Origin: Eonycteris spelaea
Taxonomy: Eukaryota; Chordata; Mammalia; Chiroptera; Pteropodidae
NCBI GenBank assembly: GCA_003508835.1
Contig: PUFA01000068.1
Coordinates: forward strand, 5,952,001 to 6,016,000
Reading direction: 5' to 3'
Length of the DNA: 64,000 bases
The position numbers and the translations under genes are program-made. The notes under the pieces were generated by a model, which was given only the letters and a program-made list of their open reading frames with translations, was not told the origin of the DNA and searched no databases. Positions within the stretch are counted from its first letter, which is position 1. Each line of letters starts with the position of its first letter. Shown piece by piece: positions 23,476 through 36,639 of this stretch.

Positions 23476-23600
23476 ATTATTATCTGACTTTTAAAGATGA
23501 AACTAAGTTCCAGAAAGGTAAATTATTTTCTTAAGGATAACCAGATAATAATTATAGAGGAGCTGATGATTGAAATCAGGTCTGACTCTACTTGTATACA
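23476..23600 (-). mobile_element. MIR SINE, antisense
   Basis: 'tttaaagatgaaactaag', 'ttccagaaaggtaaatt' and 'attgaaatcaggtctgactc' give the reversed MIR order, degraded. Confidence 0.6.
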
Positions 23601-24688
23601 TCAGATTCTGTTTAGTTATGAATATCTCAGTTATAACCCTGATTCTGGGTATCAGAGCATTCAGTGGAGAGTATTTTAAACCTTTTCTGGTTATATTATC
23701 TAGTGATAATATCTAGTGATAATAATCACTTCCTTCTTGTATTCTGAATACAATCTACAGGCCCATTTTCTGCTTTTTGCCACTGAATACTGTTTGGCAG
23801 CTGTATCTTGGTTCATTATTTACTCTCTTTATGTTTCATATCATTGACAATGTACCGAATCTAGGAACAAAGGGAATTATATGATTATTCAGATTGGTTT
23901 CCTCTGAACACAGAAGCACAAATATAATTTCCTAATAGTTTTAATAAAAATGAGAAACAACAAAATGAAACATACCACTTTTCGTTTCTATCAGGGTTCT
24001 TACCTGTGGATGATAGAGAATACTAGACCTAATATTAAAGGGCATTAGCTTACAGAATCTTAAAATGGGCCAGAAAAATAAGTGACAAGGACCAGCGAAG
24101 TCAAGTACAGCAGGAAAGGCATGTGACTAGACAATGGGACTTTTCTTCAAAAAATATCACTGCAATCGTTTTCAGCCCCAGCACAACTGTGATCTGAGAA
24201 TTAGAATCTAGGTTTAGAGAACTCTAGTCACTCCAGATATACCAAGCGTTTTTCCCTATTTGCTTTTTCTAAGAGCCTTACCATGATTACCCTCAAATAC
24301 CTATTTTCTCATCTTAGTCATTTGCATCCAAATCATGGCGGGGTCGCCTGGTTTGGTGGAAACTAAGTCATCCATTCCGCTGTAGCTGCAATGGAGTCAG
24401 AGAAATATAGTTTTGCCTTCTTATCATAATACAAGAGTGCAAACTAGAAGGAGGTGAAAATTACTATAGAATGAGCCAATTTACAGAACTAGCTACAACT
24501 TTTTATATAAAATTATAGAAAGAGAAATGTGACATCTTTGTCCCAGTGTAAAAATCTTAAAGACATAGCAGTTTAATTCTTACAACCTGAAAAACCCTGA
24601 ATAATTACCTTGTACATAATAGTGGTCAAATAAATGTTTGCTGAATGAAGTTAAATACACAATGGAACTTTAGGGCACTTTAGAGGAA
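23601..24688. other. No feature recognised
   Basis: A 14-bp tandem duplication 'atctagtgataat(a)' is at ~23698-23724. A small GC-richer patch with several CG dinucleotides lies at 24335-24390 ('atggcggggtcgcctgg') but has no exon structure. Confidence 0.35.
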
Positions 24689-24870
24689 AGGAAATTATTT
24701 ATTGAGCAATTAATGTGTGCTAGCAATTGTATACACCAATTATATTTATTTTCACCTAAAACCATATGAAGAAGTTATCCCCATGCTGTAAATTAGAGAA
24801 CTGGAGGTAAGTAGTTAAATAATTTATATAAGAATCCACAACCTGTAAATGAGAGAACTAATTTTTTTCT
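24689..24870 (-). mobile_element. MIR SINE, antisense, degraded
   Basis: 'taatgtgtgctagcaattg', 'ccccatgctgtaaattag' and 'ccacaacctgtaaatgagag' sit in reversed MIR order. Confidence 0.55.
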
Positions 24871-26224
24871 CTGAAAATGCATGCTTTTTCATTGACTAGT
24901 CTACCTCCCATCTGGTTGGGTTATAGATATATTTTTTCTCCCCACATATTTATTTATCTGTGTATGTACTTATTGACTTAATTAGTTCATTTTGTCTCCT
25001 GTTTAACTCACTTAGTCCAGTTTGCATATTCTGATTATTAGGTTGCAAGTCTATAGCTAGTGGAAGTGAGCTTTGAGAAGGCTTATTTCGCCTTAAAATT
25101 CTGAACTTCTGAAAGGAGATCTGCTCCTGAAAACAACATTCCCAGGGGAAAAACAAAACAGAAACATGCTTCACTATCTGAAGTCTCCTGGAAGAAATTG
25201 ATAAAACTATTTAAATGAAATCCTTCTTAAGTATTTGATTTTGGATATTTAAAGGGAAATGTCATGAATTACTTGATAATGCCTCACAAGTAACCATTAT
25301 TTACTTAGGTATTTACACAGAGATTTTTCTTCTTGTTGTAATAACTCCATTTGCAGTGCATTCCTTGAATAAATTTGAAAGAGTATGTTCTCTCAGAGTC
25401 TATGTAATATTTACTTTTTTTTAAAGGAGGATCATTTACACAAAAATATCTTACCAATATGAGTTAACAGTTGACTGTATTGTAGATAAATTCAAGAATG
25501 TAACATATCACAGTCCTAAGTCTTTAACTTATGCAAGAATAAGTTTATATTAAGCATAATGTAAACATAAATGAAAAGACAGAAACAAGGTCTCAGTAAA
25601 AGATTTTAAAACATATGACTAAAGATGAAGCTTTAACTATAGAAGTGATACAGGGACAGGAAGAAATAAAATTTTGTTGCCTTAAAGAAAATTCCCTTGC
25701 TGGTTAATTTACTGACCTATATAAATAGTCTTTTCCAACAAGATTGACTGCCCACATAGGCTGATATAATTCTTCTTACAGCTTTCCAAGTTATTCCCTT
25801 TCTTCAAGGGACAGACTAAATTTCACTTCTCTTCATAGTCTTCCTAACTCTATCCATCTTCTTTCATTGGGATTCCTAACAAAGGGGGTTGCTAAAGAGA
25901 AGATGGAAGATGGTCAGAGGAGGAAAGAGGAGTGGAAGTGGTGGGAAGGAAGAGGTCTTAGAGGAGTTTGAGGAGATATTAAGTCTCCCACAGAGGCCGC
26001 TGAAGTTCCAAATTATTCTCAGCAAAATTGTGCCAACAAAGAGAAGGACAGAGTTGACAGAGCATATAATCAGCAGAAGTTTGAAAGGGGGATTTTAGTT
26101 GACAGAAGTTCCTATGTGAGAAGTAGGTTCAAATAGAGAAAAACGCATAAGGAGCCAAGAAGTCAGGTGGTTTGCCCAACAATGGATTTTGTTGGAACAT
26201 TTCTTGTTAGATATTGTCACTTTA
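24871..26224. other. No gene recognised
   Basis: A purine-rich patch at 25880-26100 gives a 69-residue plus frame (KRRWKMVRGG...) with no domain. Otherwise AT-rich unique-looking sequence. Confidence 0.35.
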
Positions 26225-27715
26225 ATTTCAGAAAACTGTAGATTCGTATGTAGTTGTAACATTTAATACAGGTAGACCTCATGTACTCTTTACTCTGTTA
26301 CCTCCAATGGTAACATATTGCAAAACTGTAGTACAATATCACAACCAGGATATTGGTATCAATACAGTCAATATACAGAACATTTCTATTACCACAAGCA
26401 TCCTTAGTTGCCCTTTTATAGTCTTCCTCACTTCCCAGGAATTCCCACTCCCTCCTTAACATCTGACAACATCTAATCTGTTCTCCACTTTTATAATTTT
26501 GTCATTTCAAGAAATAATAAATAGAATTATTTAGTATATATCCCTTTGAGTTGGCTTTTTTTGCTTGGTATAATTCTCTGGAGAATAACCCAGATTATGG
26601 TGTATATCGATAGTTCATTTATTTATATTGTTGAGCGGTATCCGAGGTATGGATATACCAGTTTGTATAACTATTTATTTGTAGGACATCTCATTTGTCT
26701 ATAGTTTAGGCTATTACAAATAAAGCTGCTATAAACATCTATGTGTGGGTATTTGTGTGAACATAGACTCAATCTTCTGGACTAAATTACTAGACTGTAT
26801 GGTAGTTGCATGTTTAGTTTTTAAGTAAACCACCAAACAGTTTTTCGAAAGTGGTTGCATCATTTTACATTCCCACCAGCAATATATGAATGATCCAGTT
26901 TCTCCACATTCTTGCCGACATTTTTGGTTGTCTGTTTTACATTTTCACTATTCTGATAGGTGTGTAGTGACATTTGATTGTGGTTTTAATTTGCATTTTC
27001 TGAATGGCTAATGATGTTGAATATTTTGTGCTTATTTATTATTTCTGTATATTCCTTTGTGAAATGTTTGTTTATTGCCACTGCTTAGGTTTAAATTAGA
27101 TTTCTTGCTTTTTTTTTTGACTGTTGAGTTTTTAGCTCTTTACATATTCTAAATACTAATTCTTAGATATGTGGTTTGCAAATATTTTTTTCTCAGTATT
27201 AGTTTAAATTGTTCTTCTCCAAACTAAGTCTTTCACTGAGCAAACAATTTTACTTTTGATAGATTTCAGTTGAGTGTTTTTTTCTTTTATAAAAGGTTTC
27301 TACTTTTGGTGTCATCTAAGAATTCTGTGTCTACCCTTAGAGTCCCCAAATTTTCTCCTATAAATTTTTAAAAGTTGTATAGTTAGACATTTTACATTTA
27401 TACCTATGATCCATTTTTTATTAATCATTATATAACATATGAGACTTAGGTCACAGTCCCCTCCTCCCCCCATGGATATCTAATTTTTCAAGCATCATTA
27501 CTTGAAAAGGCTACTTTTTCTCCATTGAACTGCCTTTTCATCTTTGCAAAAAAATCAGTTGGGCATATTTCTGTGTGTAAATCATTTACATTTAATGTAA
27601 TTTTTGATAGGTTAGGGCTTTCATCCAGCATTTTATTTTACATTTTTGTTGATTGTCTCCAATTTGAGTTGTTTTGATTTTCCTGTCTTTCTGTGGGTCA
27701 TTTGAACATTGTTAA
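26225..27715 (-). mobile_element. L1 3' half (3' UTR plus ORF2 tail), antisense
   Basis: Starts with an L1 3' UTR ('gttacctccaatggtaac', 'tatcacaaccaggatattgg'). It runs through the reversed ORF2 C-terminal half: 'ggctattacaaataaagctg', 'cattcccaccagcaatatat', 'cattttctgaatggctaatg', 'tggtgtcatctaagaattc', ending near 'ctccattgaactgcc'. 27585-27715 seems to jump to a more 5' L1 segment, meaning an internal deletion. All coding sequence is destroyed. Confidence 0.85.
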
Positions 27716-28170
27716 ACCAAAAATTAGTATCTTAAAATAAAATGGTTTATTTAGCTCAAGATAATGTGATTTGGCAATATGAGCTGGGCTTTGCTGATCT
27801 GGCTTCTTCTGGTCTCATCTAGGCTCAATCATGCATCTGTAGTCAACTGCCAGACTATTGGTTTGCTTGTTGGTTTGGGATGGCCTCATTCACATGTCTC
27901 ATGGTGGTTATCCAGATGGCGTTATGAAGGTGATTTTACTACTGGACAGCAGATTTTTAAGAATATGGAAGCTTACAGAGTTTCCTAGACTTAAAATTGG
28001 CACAGTTTATTTCCTCAGAATTCTAATGTCCAGAATAAGTCACGATGCTATTCATATTCAAGGATTAGGGAGATGGATACTGTCTTTTGATGAAAAGAGC
28101 TTCAAAGTCACCTTGCAAATGAGTGTTCATGCAGAAAGGAATGGCAAATTATGCTGATTTGTGTGATCTA
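27716..28170 (+). mobile_element. Ancient interspersed repeat, class unsure
   Basis: 'tgagctgggctttgctgatc', 'ggcttcttctggtctcatct', 'tctgtagtcaactgcc', 'ggatggcctcattcacatg' and 'cttgcaaatgagtgttc' resemble a widespread old mammalian repeat that I remember but cannot place securely as LTR or DNA transposon. Two overlapping open frames here (27779, 27858) come from this repeat. Confidence 0.4.
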
Positions 28171-28421
28171 CCATGGGACCCACATGGTTTCTTATCTTAT
28201 AAACTGAATTATGTTATAAAACCTTTGATTAGTTTAAAGAACATAAAGTATGGACTTACTATTTAGGAAACTCAAATGGATGAAATGGTGAGGATGTATT
28301 GAAAAGAAATCTTTAGATAGTATCAGAAAGGAAATAATTTCTACCAGAGATGGGTAGGCCTTTAAGTAAGGCTTAAATGGAAATTGTTTTCTTCCTAAAA
28401 ACCAGAGTGAAACATAACTTC

Positions 28422-28790
28422 TACAGACTGAATGTTCATGCCCCTCCCTGCCCCTGCCCCAAATTTGTCAAAATCCTTACCCCGACTGTGATATTATTTG
28501 AAAGTGGAGCCTTTTGTAGGTGATTAGGTCATTAGGTTATAGCCCTCATGAATAGAATTACTACCTTTATAAAAGAGACCCTGGAGAGCTCCCTTGCTTT
28601 TTCCACCATGTGAGGACAAAATGAGAAAATGGCCATTTAGGAAGCAGGAAACAGGCTCTCTATTGAATCTGACAGTGTCTTGATCTTGGACTTCCCAGCC
28701 TCCAGACTTGTGAGAAATACATTGCCATTGTTTATAAGCTACCCTGTTATGACATTTTTATTATAGCAGTTTGTGTAGACTAAGATAATA
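28422..28790 (+). mobile_element. MaLR LTR (MLT1/MST-like), sense
   Basis: 'acagactgaatgttcatgc', 'ccaaatttgtcaaaatcc', 'ggtgattaggtcattagg', 'ccaccatgtgaggac', 'cttggacttcccagcctcc', 'gttatgacatttttattat', 'gtgtagactaaga': the MaLR LTR order, both ends near. Solitary. Confidence 0.85.
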
Positions 28791-29019
28791 CTTCAACCCC
28801 AGACAGTTTAAAAAGATGTAGTACTGAGAATATCTGTAGCAAGTATTTAAAAAAAAATAAAGGAAAAGAATTATACAAGAAAGAACACACCACTCTCAGA
28901 TCATGGTGAGGTAAAATGATTTCCCTGCAACACCGAACCCCACATATGCATAACCTCTCCCATTGTAAGCATCCCTCACCAGGGTAATACATTTGTTACA
29001 ACTGATGAACCTACACTGA

Positions 29020-30560
29020 CACATCATAATCACCCCAAATTCATAGTTTATATTATGGTTCATTCTTGTTGTACATTCAGCTGGATTTGAACAAATCTAT
29101 AATAACACATACTTATCATTATCGTATCATACAGTAACTGCCCTATAAATCGTCTTAGTTCTGCCTATTTACTACCCCACCTGTTCCCTGGCAACCAATG
29201 ATTTTTGGTTTGGTTTGGAAAAGGTAGTTTACCTTTTCTAGATTCACATACTTGGAATCATAAAGTCTGTAGCTTTTAAAGATTGACTTCTTTCACTTAG
29301 TAATATGTATTTAAGCTTCCTCCATGTCTTTTCATGAATTGATAGCTCACTTCTTTTTACCACTGTCTGTATGCACGACAGTTTTTTTTTTTTAATCTAT
29401 TCACCTACTAATAGACTTGATTGCATCTCAATTTTGGTTATTATGCATAAAGCTGTTTTAAACAGTTATGAGAAGTTTTTGTGTGAACATAAATTTTAAA
29501 CTCCTTTGAGTAAATACAAAGGAGTACAATTGCTGGATTGTATGGTAAACACATATTTAGTTTTATAACAAACTCCAAAACTGTTTTCCAAAGTGGCTGC
29601 ACCATTTTGTATTCCCACCAGAAATGAATGAGGCATCCTGTTTTTCAATATCTTCTTCAAATTTGGTTTTATCAGTGTTCTGAATTTTGGCTATTTTAAT
29701 AGGTGTGCCATTGTATCATATTGTTTAATTTGCATTTCCCAGATGACAGATGATGTGGAGCATCTTTTCATATCCTTATTCGCCATCTGTCTATCTTCTT
29801 TTGTGAGGTGTTTGTTAAAGTCTTTAGCCCATTTTTTAATTGAATTGTTTTCTTATTGCTGTCTTAAGAGTTCTTTGTTTATTTTGGATAACAGTCCTTT
29901 ACAGATGTTTTTGTAAATATTTTCTCCCAATATATGACTAGTGTTAGTCTCTTGACACTGCCTTTCACAGAGCAGAAGATTTAAAATTTAATTAGTCCAG
30001 CTTATTATCAATTTTTCTTTATGTATTATAACTAAAAAGGCATTGCTATACCCAAGGTCATCTAGGTTTTCTCTTATGTCTTTTAGCTTTATAGTTTTGC
30101 ATTTATATTTAGGTTTGTGAAGGATATAAGGGTGTCAGATTCATTTCTTTTTTTGTATGTGGATGTCTAGCTGTTCTATGAACCATTTGTTGAAGAGGTC
30201 GTCTTTGTTACATTGTGTTGCTTTTTCTCCCTTGTCAAATGTCAGTTGGCTATATTTATGGGGGTCTGTTTCTGGGCTCTCTGTTCCATTGACCTGTTTG
30301 CTTATTCTTTGACCAATATTACATAGTCTTAATTACCATAGTTTTATAGTAAATCTTGAAGTAGGTAGTGTTGGCACTCTAACTTTGTTATTCCCCTTTA
30401 ATATTGTGTTTGCAATTGTGAATCTTTTGCCCCTCCGTATAAACTTCAGAATCAGTTTGTCAATATGCACAAAATAACCTGCTGGGATTTTGATTGGGAT
30501 TACATTAATTCTATAGATTCAGTTAGGAAGCCAAACTATTTTTTTTTCCCAATGAGTGTG
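29020..30560 (-). mobile_element. L1 3' half, antisense (second large copy)
   Basis: 3' UTR with 'aatcaccccaaattcatag', 'acatacttggaatcataaag', 'tcttttcatgaattgatagc', then the reversed ORF2 tail: 'acaaaggagtacaattgctgg', 'tattcccaccagaaatgaat', 'ggtcatctaggttttctc', 'ttctgggctctctgttcc', 'tgctgggattttgattggg'. Cut at ~30550, within the reverse transcriptase coding part. Many frameshifts. Confidence 0.9.
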
Positions 30561-32140
30561 ACCCATTTTATATTTTATACATATCTGTATCCCTTATAAC
30601 AATTTGCCCAGATAATACAGATAGTAGGCTTTTAATGAAAAAGTTGTTTATTGGGTTAAAAAATAGCCTTTTATTCAGGTAGTATGCAATTGTAATGTTT
30701 TGGTTGTATAGTGCTTAGAGAAGGCAGGAACGCTGAACATGAAGCAATAAATGTAATAATAGATGCCTAATTATGACCATGTAATCTATATTAAAGTATG
30801 CTTTTATTATGTCTTTTGTGCATAAGTGCAAGTACTCCCTTGTTTTTCTTTTATATTCTATTAATGGCAGTGAAAGTAAATATCTTGACAGATAATGTTC
30901 TCTGCTTTACATTAGTTTTATATGCTCCGACCTCCTGTATTTAAGAAGCCTATACATTTTCTTGGTCAAACTCTATTTACTTTATTGATGACCTGCAATA
31001 TTTTATAGAATTGAATTTCTTCAGTTCGGATTCAACAACCATTTTGAATTCAGTATTGTAATAAGTACTGACCTTGGCACTTTCATTCATGTTATGTTTT
31101 TTAATCACAAAAACATTGTATTTTTATGTTACTTAGACAAGGAAATTGAAGTCCAAGGGGTTATGTAACTTTTAAAAGTATCTCAACTGGAAAGCATTGA
31201 AACACCATAGGGAGTATATAAGTGTTTATGGTGTGGCTCTCAAGCAACAAGGAAAGATGCCCATGCAGCATATACCAGACTTGCTGGAGCAGTTTTTAAT
31301 GGGGAACATTCATGCAGACAGAACAACAGAAAATGTTCTAGTCCCTGTTTCCCGTCACACTGTAGACAGTGCAGAGCCATCTGGCAGGACCAGATGTCAG
31401 ATTGCAGGAGAGGGACCTTGACCCTTGGCTGTGGCTCTTTGAAGCTGTTTTATTAGGAAAGTCCTTGTCCTTTCCCTGGTGTGAATTGTAGCTGAGATAT
31501 AATAAAAATATGATGCTGTGAGACCTTGGTTCTGGTTTTATCCTGTCATTTAAATGTTTGAGAAAGCACTAGCACCTCACCTCATATTATGAGTGGTGCA
31601 ATTGCAATAAAGGCTTGTTATTGACCAAATTGGTTATTTTGAGCACTTGGTCAGTTTAGTTTCTATGGTTCTTTTCAGGAGACAGAATCCTTTGCTGGGA
31701 AGTAAGCCTTCAAGTGATCAATCTTGGATAAGTTAATTCTTACCTCTCAATTGTTTCTATTCAGATCTTATACCTATCTTATAGATATTTTATTCTAGCT
31801 ATACAATATTAATTTAAAAAGTAATATTTTAAAAAAGTGTTAGCACTGGATTTGAGACCGGATCTTCTGATTTCATTTCTGTAATCATTTTATTTCACTA
31901 TAGAGCTGAAGAATTCCATGGCAAAATAAATACTAATACTTGAAGTTTGGAAATTTTTGTCTACAGAAAACCAGCTAAAGGATATTTTAAAAGAGAGTAG
32001 AGGTATGATGTTGGTTGTCCTTAATGATGTACATTGGTGGCATTGTGGAGGGTAAATTAGAACTAAATTTGGAAAAGTATAGTAGATGTCATTGTTTTGT
32101 TGCTACACAGGGACTTTAAAGTAGATTCTGTCAAGTAAGA
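30561..32140. other. No gene recognised; MIR scrap and unexplained block
   Basis: 31060-31185 is a degraded antisense MIR ('aaggaaattgaagtccaagg'). 31197-31530 is somewhat GC-richer, has a 74-residue open frame and ends in 'ataataaaaatatg', but matches nothing I know. Confidence 0.35.
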
Positions 32141-34199
32141 AAGAAAAACAAGAGAAAGTTGCCAGAGGCAGAAGTGAGACTTAGTGGCTGGTTATTAGTG
32201 GGAAGGGAAGAAGACAAAGGATTCTTGCCATTGTCTCTAAGTTTTCTATCTGTCTTGGAAAATGAAGTACCTTTGGCATAAATGGCTGAGGTGAAAGGGA
32301 AATAGATTTGATAGAATATTAAGAATAAGAATTTGAAATGAACTGGATAAGGCTGGTGGGAGTCACGAGATGGAAACTAAGGACAAACTTGGGCCATGGG
32401 ATATGTCTAGCAAATCATAATTGACTTCCCAAAAATCAATTTCATGACTTTGGTGCTAGAGGTGAATCACAAGAGGTTATGTTGGAAAGGTTCATTAAAA
32501 AGTATAAAAAAGTAGAAAATACAGACTGCATTTAACAGAAATTTGTCAAGAAAACTTGAGAGGGACAGACAGAGACAGAGACAGACTGAAAGTGTTAAGG
32601 GATAGCGGTCTTGAGAGAAGCTCTTTTATTCTTTTCGTTTTCAACATAGGGAAATGTAAGATTTTTTGTGGTTCAATCGCAGAAGAGTCAAGTAGAGAAA
32701 GTGATGCTTAAATTTAAGAGGGTAATCTATAGAGCGTAGTCCTGCAGGTCCTTGGAAGAAATGAGAATTTATATTGTACATATAGAACATAAGCCATACC
32801 TTTATTAATGACCTCATTAATGGCAACCATAGTTTCCTCCTTTCTAACTAATTCAAGTTTACCCATGCCATGCCCATATTATGCACCAACAACACTTCTC
32901 AGACAAAATTTTAGAGTCCCATTCTCTACCATAACCTGTCTTTAAAGCACAGTTCTTCCAAAACCCTCACTCTAGCAGGCCTTTACTACTCAAAGACTTC
33001 TGCTTTGTTGAGTATATTCCTTTATTTTTACTCTTCCATTTTTTAACCTTTGTTTTGAGGAATTTAGTTTTCATGGACTACACAGTAAGTGTTCCTTTAC
33101 ACATATTTCTGACTCCCTTACTTTTCTTTCCTACCAAGTTGGTAAAATGCCAACCATAGCTAAACTAAGTTATCTGTCTGTTCCTTGTTATTTAGTGAAA
33201 CAAATAGAACACCAGAATAAGCGATTAAAAAGTTCTGTGTGAGAAGGTGAGGCTTGGCTAATCTGGGATTCCTAGTAAAGTGACCTTCATACTCTTATTT
33301 GGGGGGGAAACTCATACGTTAATTGTTCCAGGTGATGTTTCATGGATTCGTCAGACTCATTCTTATCTGTAGAACTAATCTTGGCTGTCAAATTCTGGAA
33401 GCTAAATGAGGGATGAAGGTGTAGTTTCAATATCCAGTGTGGGAATATTAACTTAGTATCCCTGTTTACTGAAATCAAGCCTCAATTGTGCTGTTTTTCC
33501 CAGTTTGGAGGTTTCTGTATTATGTTTTAAGAAAACAAAAACAACAAAAAAACAAACAAACAAAAAAAAACCTTAGTTCTTTGGGATGGAAATAAATAGT
33601 TGCCCAGCTCTGGAGAACAAACAACAGGATTTAGAGTTGAATTATTAAAAATATTTTCAGACAATTTTACCAATTTTAGCCCTGTTTTATCTCCATTTCT
33701 AGAAAAATAGGACCACCAATTTCTGAGCCTTTTAGTAGACCTGAAAGGAAAATTAGGTTGCTTCCAAGTTTAACCTACTTTCAACTCAAGGTCTACCTTC
33801 CTAAGGTTTGCTATCAGTACTACCTGGTTCATTTGCTTTTCAGATTCCAAAGTTGTATTGCTCCTGTGTCCCTCACATCTTCTCTATTCCATGGATTGAT
33901 GACTTCAAAACTTTCTTTACCCTTATTATAGTAGAGTTTTAGGAGAGAGTAGAGGTGAATGCGGACTTTAACCATTATTTGTTACCTAGAAATGACTCCA
34001 TTCCTGAAGTATCATATATCTTTATTCTTTCTTTTACTTTTGCTGTTTACTTTTGGTGTTTAATAAATTATCTTGCTAGGTCAGGAGAAGACGTCCTTTG
34101 TGACTGATGAAAAATTTCCCAACTTCTACAAAATGAGTTTCTGCCCATCCCTACAGAGGAATTATTTTGTAGTATTCCTATCTGATTCAATTAAAATGT
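32141..34199. other. No gene recognised
   Basis: 32150-32780 is purine-rich on plus and may contain an unrecognisable old LINE. An A-rich (CAAA)n-like patch lies at 33530-33572. Small frames show no domains. Confidence 0.35.
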
Positions 34200-34400
34200 C
34201 TTACTTATTAACTTTATGACAAGTACTGTGCTTGGCAATTTTACATACTTTATTTTAATTGTTTTTTCAAAAATAACCTCATGTATCATTTCATAGTGTA
34301 AACACTGAAGCTCGGAGAGGTTACTTTCCTCAAACTACAAAGCTAGTAAGTAGCTGAGCTAAAATTCAGACCCTGTCTCTCTGATTCTGTCTTTCCATTT
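34200..34400 (-). mobile_element. MIR SINE, antisense
   Basis: 'gacaagtactgtgcttggc', 'acactgaagctcggagagg', 'ttactttcctcaaactac' and 'aaagctagtaagtagctgag' reproduce reversed MIR in order. Confidence 0.85.
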
Positions 34401-34598
34401 GCTTCATTTTTATTTTATCTAGGAACTATTGACAAGAGGTACTTATATTGTTTCCGAAAGGAATACATTTCTTATTTTTCTCTATAAGAGTGTTCCCCCC
34501 ACCCCAAGTAAAGAGAAATGAAAACAAGAAAATGTATTTGTCCTGATTTGGTTGTTGTTTTGCATGTATCTGGCAATCACACACCATTATAATAATAT

Positions 34599-34718
34599 CC
34601 CTCTCCATTTCTTTTCCTCTCCTCTCCTTTCCTGTCTTCTCCTGTCTTCCCTTCTCTTCTCCTCCCCTCCCCTCCCCTTTCCTCTCCTCTACTCTCTTTT
34701 TCCCCACCTCCCCCTGCA
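34599..34718. repeat. Polypyrimidine tract, CT/CCCT-rich
   Basis: About 120 bases almost free of purines on plus, built of irregular CTCTC, CTTTC and CCCTC units with runs such as 'ctcccctcccctcccc'. It produces the 81- and 97-residue Ser/Leu- or Gly/Glu/Lys-rich chance frames on the two strands. Confidence 0.95.
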
Positions 34719-34734
34719 AAGCAAAGACTCATTG

Positions 34735-36060
34735 ATTTTTACCTTATTCAACTTGTTGGGAAGTTTTCAGTCATTATTTCTTCAAATACTTCTTTAGTAT
34801 AGTATCACACTCTCTTCCTTCTCCTTCTGGAACTTCAGTGACACTAATATTAGAGAATTTGTTACTCTCGTCCAGGTTCCTGAGGCCCTGTTGATGTTTT
34901 AAATTTTTTTCTTTTTATTGATTAGATTAGATAATTTATATTAATTTATCTTCAAGTTCACTGACTCTTTGCTATCATTGTAATTCAGCTATTGGGTACA
35001 TTCAGTGAGATCTTTTCTTTAATTTCAGTTATTGTATTTTTCAGTTTTCAAATTTCCATTTTGGTTTTCTTTGTATTTTTCCCTCTTTGATAAAATTTTC
35101 TATTTTAAAATGTTTAAAGAATGTTGACAGTTGTTCATTTGGTTATTTTTATGAGAAGCTGTAAAATCTTTTGATGATAACTGTGGTATCCATGTCATTT
35201 GAGATTGGCATCAGTTGATTGTCTTTTCCAAAGAGAAGACAACCTTTCAATGTTCTTTCAATGCTGAATAATTTTGAATTGAATTTTGGACATTTAAAAT
35301 ATGTTATGAGGCTTTGGGTCTTGTTTAAATCTGATGGAAATTGTTGACGTTTTCATTTTAGCAGGCAATTTGTCTAGTTAGGTTCATGACACAAGTTCCA
35401 AACCGTCTATGGCCTGGAATTCCAGAGTCAGTTTAGCTTAGCATTTGTTTCAAATGTGCACCACCCAGTGGACAATGTAGGACTTGGACAGTAGTTTATC
35501 CTTTCGTTCAGTTCTCAGAGTCTTAGGTATGCTAATTAGGATCAGATTCATTCATTTATGGCATGAGTTTGGGCCCAGAGTTCGTAAATAACTTTACCAG
35601 GTCACTTCTCCAAGCTCCTAGGTTTCTGTAACTCCCCCACTACTGTTTGGTTCCCTGGAACCCCCAACCCCTCCTTTTTTAATGGGTGGTCTCCATCTTG
35701 TTGGAATTGTAGTACTACTGAAAGAAGAGAAAAATTATCCTTATTTAGAATTTTGGCTCCTATGAGTTTCCATTAGTTGCTGCTTGTCTTCTATCTCCAT
35801 CCCTACCTCTACAGGGTTACCTGGGAGTTGGGGTACAAGAAAATGGAGAAAAAAAAGAGAGAAAAGTGGGAGATTTCTGCGCTTTTTCTTTGTGTTAGGA
35901 TTTCCCCTTCAGCAACTCCTAGGGCTATAAAGATTTTCCTGAAGGTCTCTCAGCGCTGCAGTGCTCACTGCAAGATTTGGAGCTGTGTTGAGTTCAGGCC
36001 AAGAGAATTCAGAGAAAAAAAGTGGTAAATGTGCTTACTTCATCTTGCATAGATTCTGTG
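34735..36060 (-). mobile_element. L1 5' region (ORF1 start and 5' UTR), antisense
   Basis: Reversed L1M-type sequence: 'attatttcttcaaatact', 'ttccttctccttctggaac', 'ggttcctgaggccctgtt', 'cttcaagttcactgactc', 'tttcaaatttccattttgg', then 5' UTR-like 'ttgaattttggacatt' and beyond. Lacking ORF2, it is either an internal fragment or a separate truncated copy. A frame at 35777-36028 is incidental. Confidence 0.7.
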
Positions 36061-36639
36061 TCCTTTTGACATTTTTACTGGAAGGAGTTTAAGGTCTGGC
36101 TTTTACAATATAAAGTTTAAGAAGGGCAAGAGTGCAGGGGCCAGAGGTGAGGCTGAGAGGCAACAAACAGTCTGAGCAGAGTAGACTTATAAGCTATGAG
36201 AAAGAGTAGGACATCTTAACTGGAGGGTTTGGTTTTTGAAGCTCCTAGTATAATTTTATAAAAATTCAAGAAAGTTTACAAAATTTATATTTTATTTAAA
36301 CATTTTTATACTGACAAAGTTACAGTCTTATGGTACAAATACAACTAAGTGTAATCTCATTTGGTGTTTAAAAATAATTTAAGAACTTATATGAATGGCT
36401 CTGTTATCTTGGCTCTCTCTGCTGTGCTTGGCTCACCTAGCAAAACTGGCTGCTATCTAGAGATTAGTGGGAAGCTAGAGAAAGATTTTAAAGCAAGGTG
36501 TATGCACTGTGGAAGAGTATTTGGTGGTACATGGGGTGTATATTGGGGGAGAAAAGGTGATGTGGAAAATTCACTTAGGAGGCTATTTGAGTCCTAACAC
36601 TCAAGCAGTAAATATAGTACCTTAAGAAACTATGCAGTT
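36061..36639. other. No feature recognised
   Basis: AT-rich. A 78-residue frame at 36361-36597 lacks any known domain. Confidence 0.4.

Noticed and set aside
24335..24390. Small CG-containing patch as a CpG-island promoter
   Set aside because: Far too short and isolated, with no neighbouring exon or other promoter feature.
25889..26098. Basic 69-residue open frame
   Set aside because: Low complexity, no homologue recognised, no splice or promoter context.
34426..34797. Overlapping open frames rich in Gly/Glu/Lys and Ser/Leu/Pro
   Set aside because: Products of the polypyrimidine tract on its two strands.
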